DNA from: Shimia biformata
GTDB taxonomy: Bacteria; Pseudomonadota; Alphaproteobacteria; Rhodobacterales; Rhodobacteraceae
Direction: 5' to 3'
DNA: 64,000 nucleotides
Assembly: GCF_016888515.1 (NCBI RefSeq)
Contig: NZ_JAFEJK010000001.1
Coordinates: 2,265,475-2,329,474 of the forward strand
Of this stretch, positions 55,515 to 64,000 are shown in pieces. The first letter of the stretch is position 1. Every line of letters begins with the position of its first letter. The notes beneath the pieces are model-generated. The model had not been told where the DNA came from, did no database searches, and was given only the letters and a program-made list of their open reading frames with translations. The translations under genes and the position numbers were made by a program.

Positions 55515-56290
55515 CGCCCCAACCCCTTGGTATAGATGGATTTCTGCTTGGCGTTCATGCGTTCCGTATCCATCACCAGACAGACATCGGTGGTGTTGAA
55601 CGCATGATCGACAAAGGCGCCGTCACCGACGAAACCGCCCAGCCGCAGATAGGCCTTGATCAGCGCCGGCGTCTCGACCATGGCGCGTTTGCGGTCGATC
55701 TGATCGGGCGCGATCAGGTCCATGGGCTGATGGTGGTCGGGCTGGGCGCGCACCCGCAGGTCTTCGGGCGCAAGGTGGCGGTGATGCAGCAGCGACAGCG
55801 GCTCGGCCAGCGCGGCGACATCAGTGCCGTGGAAGCTGGCGACGCCGAACAGGACCTCGATCTTGTGGCTCAGCACGTAATCCGCCAGCCCGTTCCACAG
55901 ATGGAACATCGCCGCCCCGCCGCGATAGTCGGGCAACAGGCAGGACCTCCCCAGTTCCAACAGGTTGCGGCCGCTGTTCTTCAACACGGTCAGGTCGTAT
56001 TCGTCTTCGGAATAGAACTGGCCCATCGCCTGTGCCGCCTCGCCGCGCAGCAGGCGATAGACCCCGACGGCCCGGTCCTCGGGCGCGGCGAAACTGGATT
56101 GGTCAAACAGGACAAGGTGATCGAAATGCGGGTCGAACCGGTCCTGTTCCAGTCGGTTTTCGTGATCGACCATGGCGCCGCCACCGCCCAGTTCCTCGAC
56201 AAAGACGCGATACCGCAGCCGTTGCGCGGCGCGCAGCTCGTCATCGGTCTCGGCCAGTTTCAGGACAAAATCGGGCTGGTCGGCGGCCAT
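55511..56290 (-). CDS. olsB: L-ornithine N-alpha-acyltransferase OlsB
   Basis: 259 residues from ATG 56290. GNAT-like acyltransferase (OlsB/DUF3419-neighbour type): LRAAQRLRYRVFVEELGGGG (23-42), RFDPHFDHLVLFD, VGVYRLLRGEAA, and ELGRSCLLPDYRGGAAMFHLWNGLADYVL. It attaches a 3-hydroxyacyl group from acyl-ACP to ornithine, giving lyso-ornithine lipid. Operon with olsA. Confidence 0.9.
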   Translation of the reverse strand: MAADQPDFVLKLAETDDELRAAQRLRYRVFVEELGGGGAMVDHENRLEQDRFDPHFDHLVLFDQSSFAAPEDRAVGVYRLLRGEAAQAMGQFYSEDEYDLTVLKNSGRNLLELGRSCLLPDYRGGAAMFHLWNGLADYVLSHKIEVLFGVASFHGTDVAALAEPLSLLHHRHLAPEDLRVRAQPDHHQPMDLIAPDQIDRKRAMVETPALIKAYLRLGGFVGDGAFVDHAFNTTDVCLVMDTERMNAKQKSIYTKGLGR

Positions 56291-56404
56291 GCGGGTGTCT
56301 CTCGGCAAGGGGTTTCGCCGCTTTTAGGCAGGGATGCGACACTTGGCAACTGTTGCCGCCGCGCTGGCCCCTCGCCTGCCCGCAAAAGTTGTGTTAACCG
56401 TTTC

Positions 56405-56596
56405 TCAATCAGTTAAAGGTTCATTCACCGGTAACAACGAAACCACAAAACCATTGAGGACCACCTTGCCCGTTTCGCGAAAATTTACCGTTATGCGTCC
56501 CTTGATGTTGGACTGGACCTGTCCGGTTCCCCATTCGGGATGCTCTGGATGGCGCACCAGCATGCCGGGTTCAAGAAATGCGTTCAGATCTTCCAT
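56405..56596 (-). CDS. DUF3553 domain-containing protein
   Basis: 63 residues from ATG 56596 (GGAAGGGG just upstream). DUF3553 pattern: LEPGMLVRHPEHPEWGTGQVQSNIKGRITVNF and GFVVSLLPV (quoted in parts). The family is a small Tudor/SH3-like fold related to the CarD or UvrD C-terminal interaction domains, suggesting protein-protein binding. Its start lies only 26 nt from the divergent chpT start. Confidence 0.85.
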   Translation of the reverse strand: MEDLNAFLEPGMLVRHPEHPEWGTGQVQSNIKGRITVNFRETGKVVLNGFVVSLLPVNEPLTD

Positions 56597-56622
56597 GTCA
56601 CCCCTTCCCGGAGGCCCTGCCC

Positions 56623-57225
56623 GTGCCGTCACCTGACACCCATTTAGCAACTCTTGTCGGCTCGCGCATCTGCCATGACCTGATATCCCCCGTCGGCGCC
56701 ATCGGCAATGGGTTGGAGCTTCTGGAAATGACCGGCCTCGTCGATGGGCCGGAAATGGCGCTGATTGCCGACAGCGTCGCCAATGCCGCCGCGCGCATCA
56801 GGCTGTTCCGCATTGCCTTTGGCCTTGCCGGTGAAGGGCAACAGGTGGCGGGACGCGAGGCCGCCGAGATCCTGGCGGCCCTGGCAGGCGACGGGCGCAC
56901 CCATGTCACTTGGGCTGCCACCGGCGACATGGCGCGGGTCGAGGCCAAGGCCCTGTTTCTTGCCCTGATGTGCCTGCAAAAGGCGCTGCCTTATGGCGAT
57001 CCGGTCACGATTTCTGGCGGGGCTGGCGGCTGGGTGCTGACTGCGGACGCGCCACGCCATCGCGCCGATGACGCCTTTGTCGCCAAGCTGACCGCGCCCG
57101 GCGACGATTTGCCACCGGGAGAGGTCGAGTTCGCGCTTCTGCCTTTTGCGCTGGCCGATTGCGGGCTGGTCCATCGGATCGAGGTCCAGCCCGGTCGCGT
57201 GGTTCTGCGCCTGTCCTCCGCCTGA
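56623..57225 (+). CDS. chpT: Histidine phosphotransferase ChpT
   Basis: 200 residues from GTG 56623, with GGAGG 9 nt upstream (56609-56613). H-box LVGSRICHDLISPVGAIGNGLELLE carries the phospho-accepting His18, and the C-terminal half is the degenerate histidine-kinase-like DUF2328 domain. ChpT passes phosphate from CckA to CtrA and CpdR in alphaproteobacteria; in Rhodobacterales this relay controls motility and gene-transfer-agent genes. No cckA or ctrA in the window. Convergent with proA. Confidence 0.9.
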   Translation: MPSPDTHLATLVGSRICHDLISPVGAIGNGLELLEMTGLVDGPEMALIADSVANAAARIRLFRIAFGLAGEGQQVAGREAAEILAALAGDGRTHVTWAATGDMARVEAKALFLALMCLQKALPYGDPVTISGGAGGWVLTADAPRHRADDAFVAKLTAPGDDLPPGEVEFALLPFALADCGLVHRIEVQPGRVVLRLSSA

Positions 57226-57227
57226 CC

Positions 57228-58493
57228 TCAGCCCCGGACGGTGCCGTCGCCGTCCACCAGATATTTGAAGCTGGTCAGCTGCGCCGCGCCCACCGGGCCG
57301 CGTGCGTGCATCTTGCCCGTGGCGATGCCGATTTCGGCGCCCATGCCGAATTCGCCACCATCGGCAAACTGGGTCGAGGCATTGCGCATCAGGATCGCAC
57401 TGTCGAGCCGCTGGAAGAACCGCGTGGCGGCGGCGTCATCCTCGGTGATGATGCAATCGGTATGGTCCGAACCATGGGTGCGGATATGGGCGATGGCGGC
57501 GTCGATATCCTCGACCACCTTCGCGGCGATATCCATGTCCAGATACTCGCGGCCCCAGTCATCGTCAGTTGCCGCAACCGTGCCGTCCAGCGCCTGCAAC
57601 GCGGGATCGGCATGGACCGTCACCCCGGCATCCATCAGCGCGCGGATCACGCCCTGACCGATGGTATCGACCACATCCTTGTGGATCAGCAGACACTCGG
57701 CCGCGCCACAGATCCCGGTGCGCCGGGTCTTGGCGTTCATCACCACGTTCAGCGCCTTCACCGGGTCGGCCTCGGCGTCGAGATAGATATGCACGATGCC
57801 TTCGAGATGGGCAAAGACCGGGACGCGCGCCTCGCGCTGGACCAGCCCGACCAATCCCTTGCCGCCACGCGGCACGATCACGTCGACATAGTCGGTCATG
57901 GTCAAGAGCGCCTGCACCGCCGCGCGGTCGCGGGTCGGGACAAGCTGGATCGCGTCTTCGGGCAGACCGGCGGCGATCAGCCCCTCGACAAGACAGGCAT
58001 GGATCGCGCCCGAGGAATGGAAGCTTTCCGAACCGCCGCGCAGGATCACCGCGTTGCCGGATTTCAGGCACAGCGCACCGGCATCCGCCGTCACGTTGGG
58101 GCGGCTTTCATAGATCACGCCGATGACGCCAAGCGGCGTGCGCACGCGGCGGATATGCAGGCCCGAGGGCCGGTCCCATTCGGCCAGCACCTCGCCCACC
58201 GGATCATCCTGCTCCGCAACCGCGCGCAGCCCGTCGACAATGCCCTTGATGCGGGCCTCGTCCAGCATCAGCCGGTCCATCATCGCGGGGCTGAGCCCCT
58301 TGTCGCGGCCATAGTCGAGGTCACGCGCATTGGCGGCAATGATCGCGTCCCGCTGTGCCCAGACCGCATCGGCGGCGGCATTCAGCGCTTTTGTCTTCTG
58401 TTCTGGCGGGGCAAAGGCCAGCTCTGCGGCGGCGGATTTGGCGCGTGCGCCAAGGTCGTCCATCAGGGCGGGGATGTCTGCGATGTCTTTCAT
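57228..58493 (-). CDS. proA: Gamma-glutamyl phosphate reductase
   Basis: 421 residues. Aldehyde-dehydrogenase fold: [28 protein letters not shown], the catalytic Cys in [14 protein letters not shown], and [21 protein letters not shown]. It reduces gamma-glutamyl phosphate to glutamate-5-semialdehyde. Last gene of the rplU-...-proB-proA cluster, 70 nt after proB with a structured element between. Confidence 0.97.
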   Translation of the reverse strand: MKDIADIPALMDDLGARAKSAAAELAFAPPEQKTKALNAAADAVWAQRDAIIAANARDLDYGRDKGLSPAMMDRLMLDEARIKGIVDGLRAVAEQDDPVGEVLAEWDRPSGLHIRRVRTPLGVIGVIYESRPNVTADAGALCLKSGNAVILRGGSESFHSSGAIHACLVEGLIAAGLPEDAIQLVPTRDRAAVQALLTMTDYVDVIVPRGGKGLVGLVQREARVPVFAHLEGIVHIYLDAEADPVKALNVVMNAKTRRTGICGAAECLLIHKDVVDTIGQGVIRALMDAGVTVHADPALQALDGTVAATDDDWGREYLDMDIAAKVVEDIDAAIAHIRTHGSDHTDCIITEDDAAATRFFQRLDSAILMRNASTQFADGGEFGMGAEIGIATGKMHARGPVGAAQLTSFKYLVDGDGTVRG

Positions 58494-58520
58494 CTGATCT
58501 GGCCTTTGGTTGAAGTGGAT

Positions 58521-58538
58521 GCCGGAGATGCCTCCGGC
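58521..58538. repeat. Hairpin element in the proB-proA gap
   Basis: GCCGGAG (58521-58527), ATGC, CTCCGGC (58532-58538), followed by GGGAGTATTTTAGCAAGAAAGAAG. On the coding (minus) strand this reads CTTCTTTCTTGC..., hairpin, then the proA ribosome site. A similar palindrome-plus-AT-tail unit is common between genes in related genomes. Confidence 0.5.
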
Positions 58539-58563
58539 GGGAGTATTTTAGCAAGAAAGAAGG

Positions 58564-60704
<2,141 letters not shown>

Positions 60705-60755
60705 TCACGTCCTTCGCGGCGGCCTGCCTGCTCTTACCCAAAGTCAGGGGGCGGC

Positions 60756-61295
60756 TCAATCGAGTTTTCTTGTATAGGTCCAGGTCGGCACCGCGGCGTC
60801 GCGCGCGACCGAGAAGCTTTCGGCATCGCCCAGATACTGGAAGCCGCAATTCGTCAACACCCGCGCCGAGGCCGGGTTGTCCTGAAAAACGGCGGCGAAC
60901 ATCGTCTTGCTGTTCAGGGGGTTGGCCTCGACCAGTGCCTTGACAGCCTCGGAGGCCAGACCGGTATTCCAGAAGGCCGGAGCGACCCAATAGCCGATCT
61001 CGGACTGGTCGCGGTCCAGCCGTTCAAGGCTGATCAGGCCCATGACCTCGGCCCCATCCGCCTTGGAACCATCCATCGCCCAGACGTCTTCAACCCGGTC
61101 CTCGGCCTGCGCGCGCAGGATGAAGGCTTCGGTCGACAGGGGCGGCAGCGGATGCGGGATCGAGGTGGTCATGCGCGCGACCTCTTCGGTGCCGGCATAC
61201 ATCTCGATCAGCCCTTCATCCGAGCGCCGCAGGGGGCGCAGGGTCAAACGCTCTGTCTCAACCACGGGCTGGTTGACGATCATGTCCAGTTTCAT
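60756..61295 (-). CDS. GNAT family acetyltransferase (RimJ/RimL-like)
   Basis: 179 residues. GNAT fold with ETERLTLRPLRRSDEGLIE at the start, ISLERLDRDQSEIGYWVAPAFWNTGLASEAVKALVE (acetyl-CoA loop, given in part), and NPASARVLTNCGFQYLG. RimJ/RimL-type enzymes N-acetylate ribosomal proteins or small amines. AGAGGAG lies just upstream of ATG 61295. Situated between obgE and rpmA, so a ribosomal role is plausible but not shown. Confidence 0.9.
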   Translation of the reverse strand: MKLDMIVNQPVVETERLTLRPLRRSDEGLIEMYAGTEEVARMTTSIPHPLPPLSTEAFILRAQAEDRVEDVWAMDGSKADGAEVMGLISLERLDRDQSEIGYWVAPAFWNTGLASEAVKALVEANPLNSKTMFAAVFQDNPASARVLTNCGFQYLGDAESFSVARDAAVPTWTYTRKLD

Positions 61296-61467
61296 GCGGA
61301 GTCTCCTCTTTTCCGCTCTGCGGCCCCTCCCCGGGCTGCATAATCTGTTTTCGACTGCTCTGAGCGGTCGTTGAAAAATGGGTACCCGGCGCGTCGATCA
61401 CAAGGGGCGACCCGTTTCCCGTCGCCTTGCCATATGTCCGGTCCCTGACCATCCGCGGCCAATCCGC

Positions 61468-61502
61468 AAAAAACGAAAAAGGACCGGCCTTGCAGCCGGT
61501 CC
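61468..61502 (-). terminator. Terminator after rpmA
   Basis: Stem GGACCGGC (61481-61488) / GCCGGTCC (61495-61502), 6-nt loop. On the minus strand it is followed by TTTTTCGTTTTTTG. It ends the rplU-rpmA transcript or attenuates entry into the GNAT/obgE genes. Confidence 0.8.
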
Positions 61503-61531
61503 CTAAATGTCTTCAAACCTTTAAGGTCGGC

Positions 61532-61801
61532 TTACTCTGCGGCCTCCGCCACTGGCAGGACCGAAATAAAGGTGCGGCCCTTGAGGCCCTTGTGGAACTT
61601 CACGCTGCCTTCGACAGTTGCAAAGATGGTGTGATCCTTGCCCATGCCGACGCCTTCGCCCGGCCACATCTTGGTGCCACGCTGACGCAGGATGATGTTG
61701 CCCGGAATGACGGCTTCGCCACCGTATTTCTTTACACCGAGGCGACGACCAGCTGAGTCGCGACCGTTGCGGGAGCTACCGCCAGCTTTTTTATGTGCCA
61801 T
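61532..61801 (-). CDS. rpmA: 50S ribosomal protein L27
   Basis: 89 residues, full length. [28 protein letters not shown] is the classic start; [26 protein letters not shown] follows. AGGAG 9 nt upstream. No N-terminal extension that would need Prp-type processing. Cotranscribed with rplU, 24 nt apart. Confidence 0.98.
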   Translation of the reverse strand: MAHKKAGGSSRNGRDSAGRRLGVKKYGGEAVIPGNIILRQRGTKMWPGEGVGMGKDHTIFATVEGSVKFHKGLKGRTFISVLPVAEAAE

Positions 61802-61825
61802 ATCGTGTGTCTCCTATTTCTCGGT

Positions 61826-62431
61826 TTACTTGGCCAGGTCTTTGGCTTGTGCAACCCACTCGGGCTTCACTTTGACCGCATCGAAAGTGTCGACGTCAAC
61901 GGCGGCCAGCTGTGCGAAGCTGGTGATGCCGGCATCGGCCAGTTTCTTGGCGGCTGCGGGACCAACGCCGGTGATGGCGGTCAGGTCGTCGGCGGCTGCC
62001 GGGGCGTCTGCCTTCGGAGCAGCGGCCTTTTTCGGAGCAGCTTTCGCGGCCGGTGCAGCAGCTGCGGCCGGGGCCGAACCTGCGCCGATGGCGGCCTTGA
62101 TGCCCGACTTGTCTGCGCCCGATGCCAGGATCTCGGTGATCTTGACCAGGGTCAGCTTCTGACGGTGGCCCTTGGTGCGCTTGGACGAGTGCTTGCGGCG
62201 ACGCTTGACGAAGTGGATGACCTTTTCGCCCTTGATCTGGTCGACGACCTCGGCCTGAACCGCGGCACCGTCAACAAGCGGCGCGCCGACGACGGTCTTG
62301 TCACCGCCCAGCATCAGCACTTCGTTGAATTGAACTTTCTCACCGGCATCAGCTGCCAGTTTCTCGACGCGCAGGATATCGCCCGATTGGACGCGATACT
62401 GTTTGCCGCCGGTTTTCAGGACTGCGAACAT
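61826..62431 (-). CDS. rplU: 50S ribosomal protein L21 with C-terminal helix-hairpin-helix extension
   Basis: 201 residues, twice the usual ~103. Residues 1-103 are normal L21 (FAVLKTGGKQYRVQ ... KRRRKHSSKRTKGHRQKLTLVKI). Then an Ala/Pro/Lys-rich linker (about 104-147) leads to a helix-hairpin-helix module at 148-201 with ITGVGPAAAKKLADAGI. Binds 23S rRNA; the extra module may bind nucleic acid or another protein. Strong AAGGAAG ribosome site upstream. First gene of the cluster. Confidence 0.97.
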   Translation of the reverse strand: MFAVLKTGGKQYRVQSGDILRVEKLAADAGEKVQFNEVLMLGGDKTVVGAPLVDGAAVQAEVVDQIKGEKVIHFVKRRRKHSSKRTKGHRQKLTLVKITEILASGADKSGIKAAIGAGSAPAAAAAPAAKAAPKKAAAPKADAPAAADDLTAITGVGPAAAKKLADAGITSFAQLAAVDVDTFDAVKVKPEWVAQAKDLAK

Positions 62432-62688
62432 GCCCTTCTTCCTTCATATTGACCGCGTTCTGTGGCCGCCCCCTTTTTCAAGGTATCGGGCGTTTGTGGC
62501 TTGTGCCGCCTCGAACAGCGCGCCCCGTTGGGGACGATCGTTTCAAGTAAAACACGGCGCAAAGCACATGCTTCACGCCGGGTTGGGCGGCTTATCGGGC
62601 GAATTGGGGGAATAGTCAAGGGCTGTTTTTGCCCCCGCGCGCCAGAATGCGCTGGGGTTTGTCGCCCGCGCGGTCTATAGCACATGCC
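62432..62688. other. Divergent intergenic region rplU / phnA-like gene
   Basis: 257 nt containing the rplU promoter region and leader. No gene, tRNA or terminator recognised. The high-GC half near rplU could hold an L21 leader structure, but I cannot define one. Confidence 0.4.
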
Positions 62689-63024
62689 ATGTCCGACACC
62701 ATCCCCCCCTGCCCCGAATGCCAGTCGTCCTTTGCCTATGCCATGGACGCGCTGCTGGTCTGTCCCGAATGCGGCCACGAATGGACCGCCGGCGCGGAGA
62801 CCGGACCGGAAATCCGCGACAGCGTCGGTAACCTCCTGGCCGATGGCGACACCGTGACGGTCATCAAGGACCTCAAGCTCAAGGGCACCTCGGACGTCAT
62901 CAAGGTCGGCACCAAGGTGCGCGGCATTCGCCTTGTCGAGGGCGATCACGACATCGATTGCAAGATCCCGGGCGTCGGGCCGATCGGCCTGAAGTCGCAG
63001 TTCGTCAAGAAAGTGACCGGCTGA
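62689..63024 (+). CDS. PhnA/YjdM-family zinc-ribbon protein
   Basis: 111 residues from ATG 62689. N-terminal zinc ribbon PPCPECQSSFAY ... LLVCPECGHEW (CPxC x CPxC) and the C-terminal PhnA/SH3-like domain VRDSVGNLLADGDTVTVIKDLKLKGTSDVIKVGTKVRGIRL (in parts). Though named for alkylphosphonate use, the E. coli relative is not required for it; the true role is uncertain. A tandem 14-nt repeat follows the stop. Confidence 0.9.
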   Translation: MSDTIPPCPECQSSFAYAMDALLVCPECGHEWTAGAETGPEIRDSVGNLLADGDTVTVIKDLKLKGTSDVIKVGTKVRGIRLVEGDHDIDCKIPGVGPIGLKSQFVKKVTG

Positions 63025-63063
63025 TACCGGGCGCCTGATACCGGGCGCCTGTTACCGGGCGCC
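63022..63063. repeat. Tandem 14-bp repeat, three copies
   Basis: TGATACCGGGCGCC (63022-63035), the same at 63036-63049, and TGTTACCGGGCGCC (63050-63063). The first copy contains the TGA stop of the phnA-like gene. Confidence 0.95.
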
Positions 63064-63078
63064 GGGAGCGGCTGCCTG

Positions 63079-63927
63079 CTAAAGTTCCTCGCCGGGGTGC
63101 AATTCCCCCATGCGCCGTGCCAGCACTTCGAAGCGGTTTGACATGACCTCGAAATGCACCGCGTTCATCAATTCATAGACCGTCTGCATGTCCGGGTGTT
63201 CCAGCGCCTCGGTATAGGCCTCTAATTCGTCATCGCTGAACTGCTGGTAGGTATAGGCACTGTTGGCCAAGGCCGAAGCCGCCATTTCAACGCGCAGCTC
63301 GCTTTCGTTTTCCTTCAAAAGCGCACGCAGCCCTTCTTCGTCGATGCGCAGGTTGATGACACCCGACAGCGAGGCGGCAACAAGGAACCGCACCTGGATT
63401 TCCTGCACCGCACGCGGGCCGATGTCCTGCGGATCAACCGCGTGATTCATGCGCCGGAACAGGTCAAGCCGGGACGCGCCCTTGCGCACCAGATCCGAGA
63501 CGATCCGCTCGCCCGCTTCCTGGATCAGTTCGTCATCGTCGTAATGGGCCAGGTTTTCGGCCTGAACCAGCCGCTGCCCAAGGTCGGATGCATAAAAGCT
63601 GTTGGCATGATCCAAGAGATCGTCGGTCAGCGTGGCCGACAGGATGTCGGTGGCGCGTTCGCGCATGATCTCGGGCGCGAAGACCTCTTTTGACAGGCGC
63701 ACCCAGTCGGCCCCGAACGCGTCCTCCTCAAGCCCCAGCATCGCTGGCGCGGCCGAAGCCGACAGCTCGATCGAATCAAGCGCGACGTCAAAGCCGGTGA
63801 TTTCAAGGAATTCCTCAACCCGCGCCCGATCCGCCGCCCGCAACTGGGTGGCCAGAACGGTGGCAATCAGGGTCGCGGCGATCAGTGTCACAACACGAAA
63901 GGGCATCGGTATCTGCATGGGGTTCAT
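63079..63927 (-). CDS. DUF2059 family secreted protein
   Basis: 282 residues from ATG 63927, which places a signal peptide at the start (FRVVTLIAATLIATVLATQLRA, up to about residue 30). The remainder is helical and acidic, with YASDLGQRLVQAEN typical of DUF2059, and a C-terminal YTEALEHPDMQTVYELMNAVHFEVM. Predicted periplasmic; function unknown. The longer frame to 63981 adds only a basic non-signal stretch. Confidence 0.82.
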   Translation of the reverse strand: MNPMQIPMPFRVVTLIAATLIATVLATQLRAADRARVEEFLEITGFDVALDSIELSASAAPAMLGLEEDAFGADWVRLSKEVFAPEIMRERATDILSATLTDDLLDHANSFYASDLGQRLVQAENLAHYDDDELIQEAGERIVSDLVRKGASRLDLFRRMNHAVDPQDIGPRAVQEIQVRFLVAASLSGVINLRIDEEGLRALLKENESELRVEMAASALANSAYTYQQFSDDELEAYTEALEHPDMQTVYELMNAVHFEVMSNRFEVLARRMGELHPGEEL

Positions 63928-64000
63928 CCTGTGGCCTGCGTTTTTTTCCAACCTAAAGCAAAAGGATGGGCAAACAATCAAATTCCCCCCTTGCGCCCGG

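Noticed and set aside
61292-61516. Minus-strand open frame between rpmA and the GNAT gene
   Set aside because: Overlaps the GNAT start and the rpmA terminator, has no ribosome site and no recognisable domain.

Overview
The window is one continuous piece of a high-GC alphaproteobacterial chromosome, almost certainly from the Rhodobacterales (Roseobacter/Rhodobacter/Paracoccus relatives). The evidence is the gene order: dusB(nifR3)-ntrB-ntrC-ntrY-ntrX near trkA-trkH-hfq-hflX; rplU-rpmA-GNAT-obgE-proB-proA; a ChpT phosphotransferase beside a DUF3553 gene; an olsBA pair; and an NtrC without the sigma-54 contact loop. Coding density is very high, with many 1-4 nt start/stop overlaps. I see no rRNA, tRNA, insertion sequence, prophage or CRISPR array. 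The window is chromosomal core with some accessory genes.

Layout. 0-3.4 kb: C-terminal end of a GGCCG-type homocysteine methyltransferase, a SnoaL-like protein, a radical SAM protein, then a B12-binding corrinoid protein and a DUF1638 protein (one-carbon/corrinoid chemistry). 3.4-10.9 kb: small unknown proteins, a XRE-cupin regulator divergent from a tightly overlapped acyl-CoA synthetase / DsbA-FrnE / K+ channel / MFS exporter operon, then a DUF2092 protein coupled to a secreted protein carrying eleven 8-residue KPAxRPxT repeats. 10.9-21 kb: mfd, hemB, a Ysc84 lipoprotein, an alpha/beta hydrolase, a 3-hydroxyisobutyrate-dehydrogenase-like enzyme and a penicillin-acylase-family hydrolase. 21-34 kb: RNA and nitrogen control (hflX, hfq, trkH, trkA, two paralogous lipoproteins, ntrX, ntrY, ntrC, ntrB, dusB). 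34-43.8 kb: fused ispDF, pgpA, cinA-like pncC, amtB, an MmgE/PrpD protein, a COQ10-type protein, hpt, lipA, a peroxiredoxin, and divergent DUF6456/DUF6477 genes. 43.8-52 kb: an MttB-family methyltransferase, mgtC-like gene, guaA, a DMT permease and a large GcvT-type FAD oxidoreductase. 52-63.9 kb: Lrp regulator, arginase, ornithine cyclodeaminase, olsA/olsB, DUF3553/chpT, proA, proB, obgE, GNAT, rpmA, rplU, phnA-like gene and a DUF2059 protein.

How the genes work together. Three themes recur. (1) Nitrogen control: NtrBC and NtrYX are encoded about 3-8 kb from amtB. A 17-bp dyad, YGCCYATNTTTYRGGCR, occurs twice before amtB and once between dusB and ispDF; I propose it as the NtrC operator. (2) An ornithine node: arginase makes ornithine, ornithine cyclodeaminase turns it into proline, OlsB/OlsA build ornithine lipid from it, and ProB/ProA supply the glutamate route to proline, all within about 7.5 kb and next to an Lrp-family regulator. 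(3) Corrinoid-dependent methyl transfer: a homocysteine methyltransferase, a corrinoid protein, DUF1638 and an MttB-like enzyme are in the same window but split by about 41 kb, with a dimethylglycine/sarcosine-dehydrogenase-like protein nearby.

Function assignments rest on recognition of motifs and family-like sequence; no database search was possible. Several start codons were moved from the longest frame to one supported by a Shine-Dalgarno sequence, as stated in each entry.
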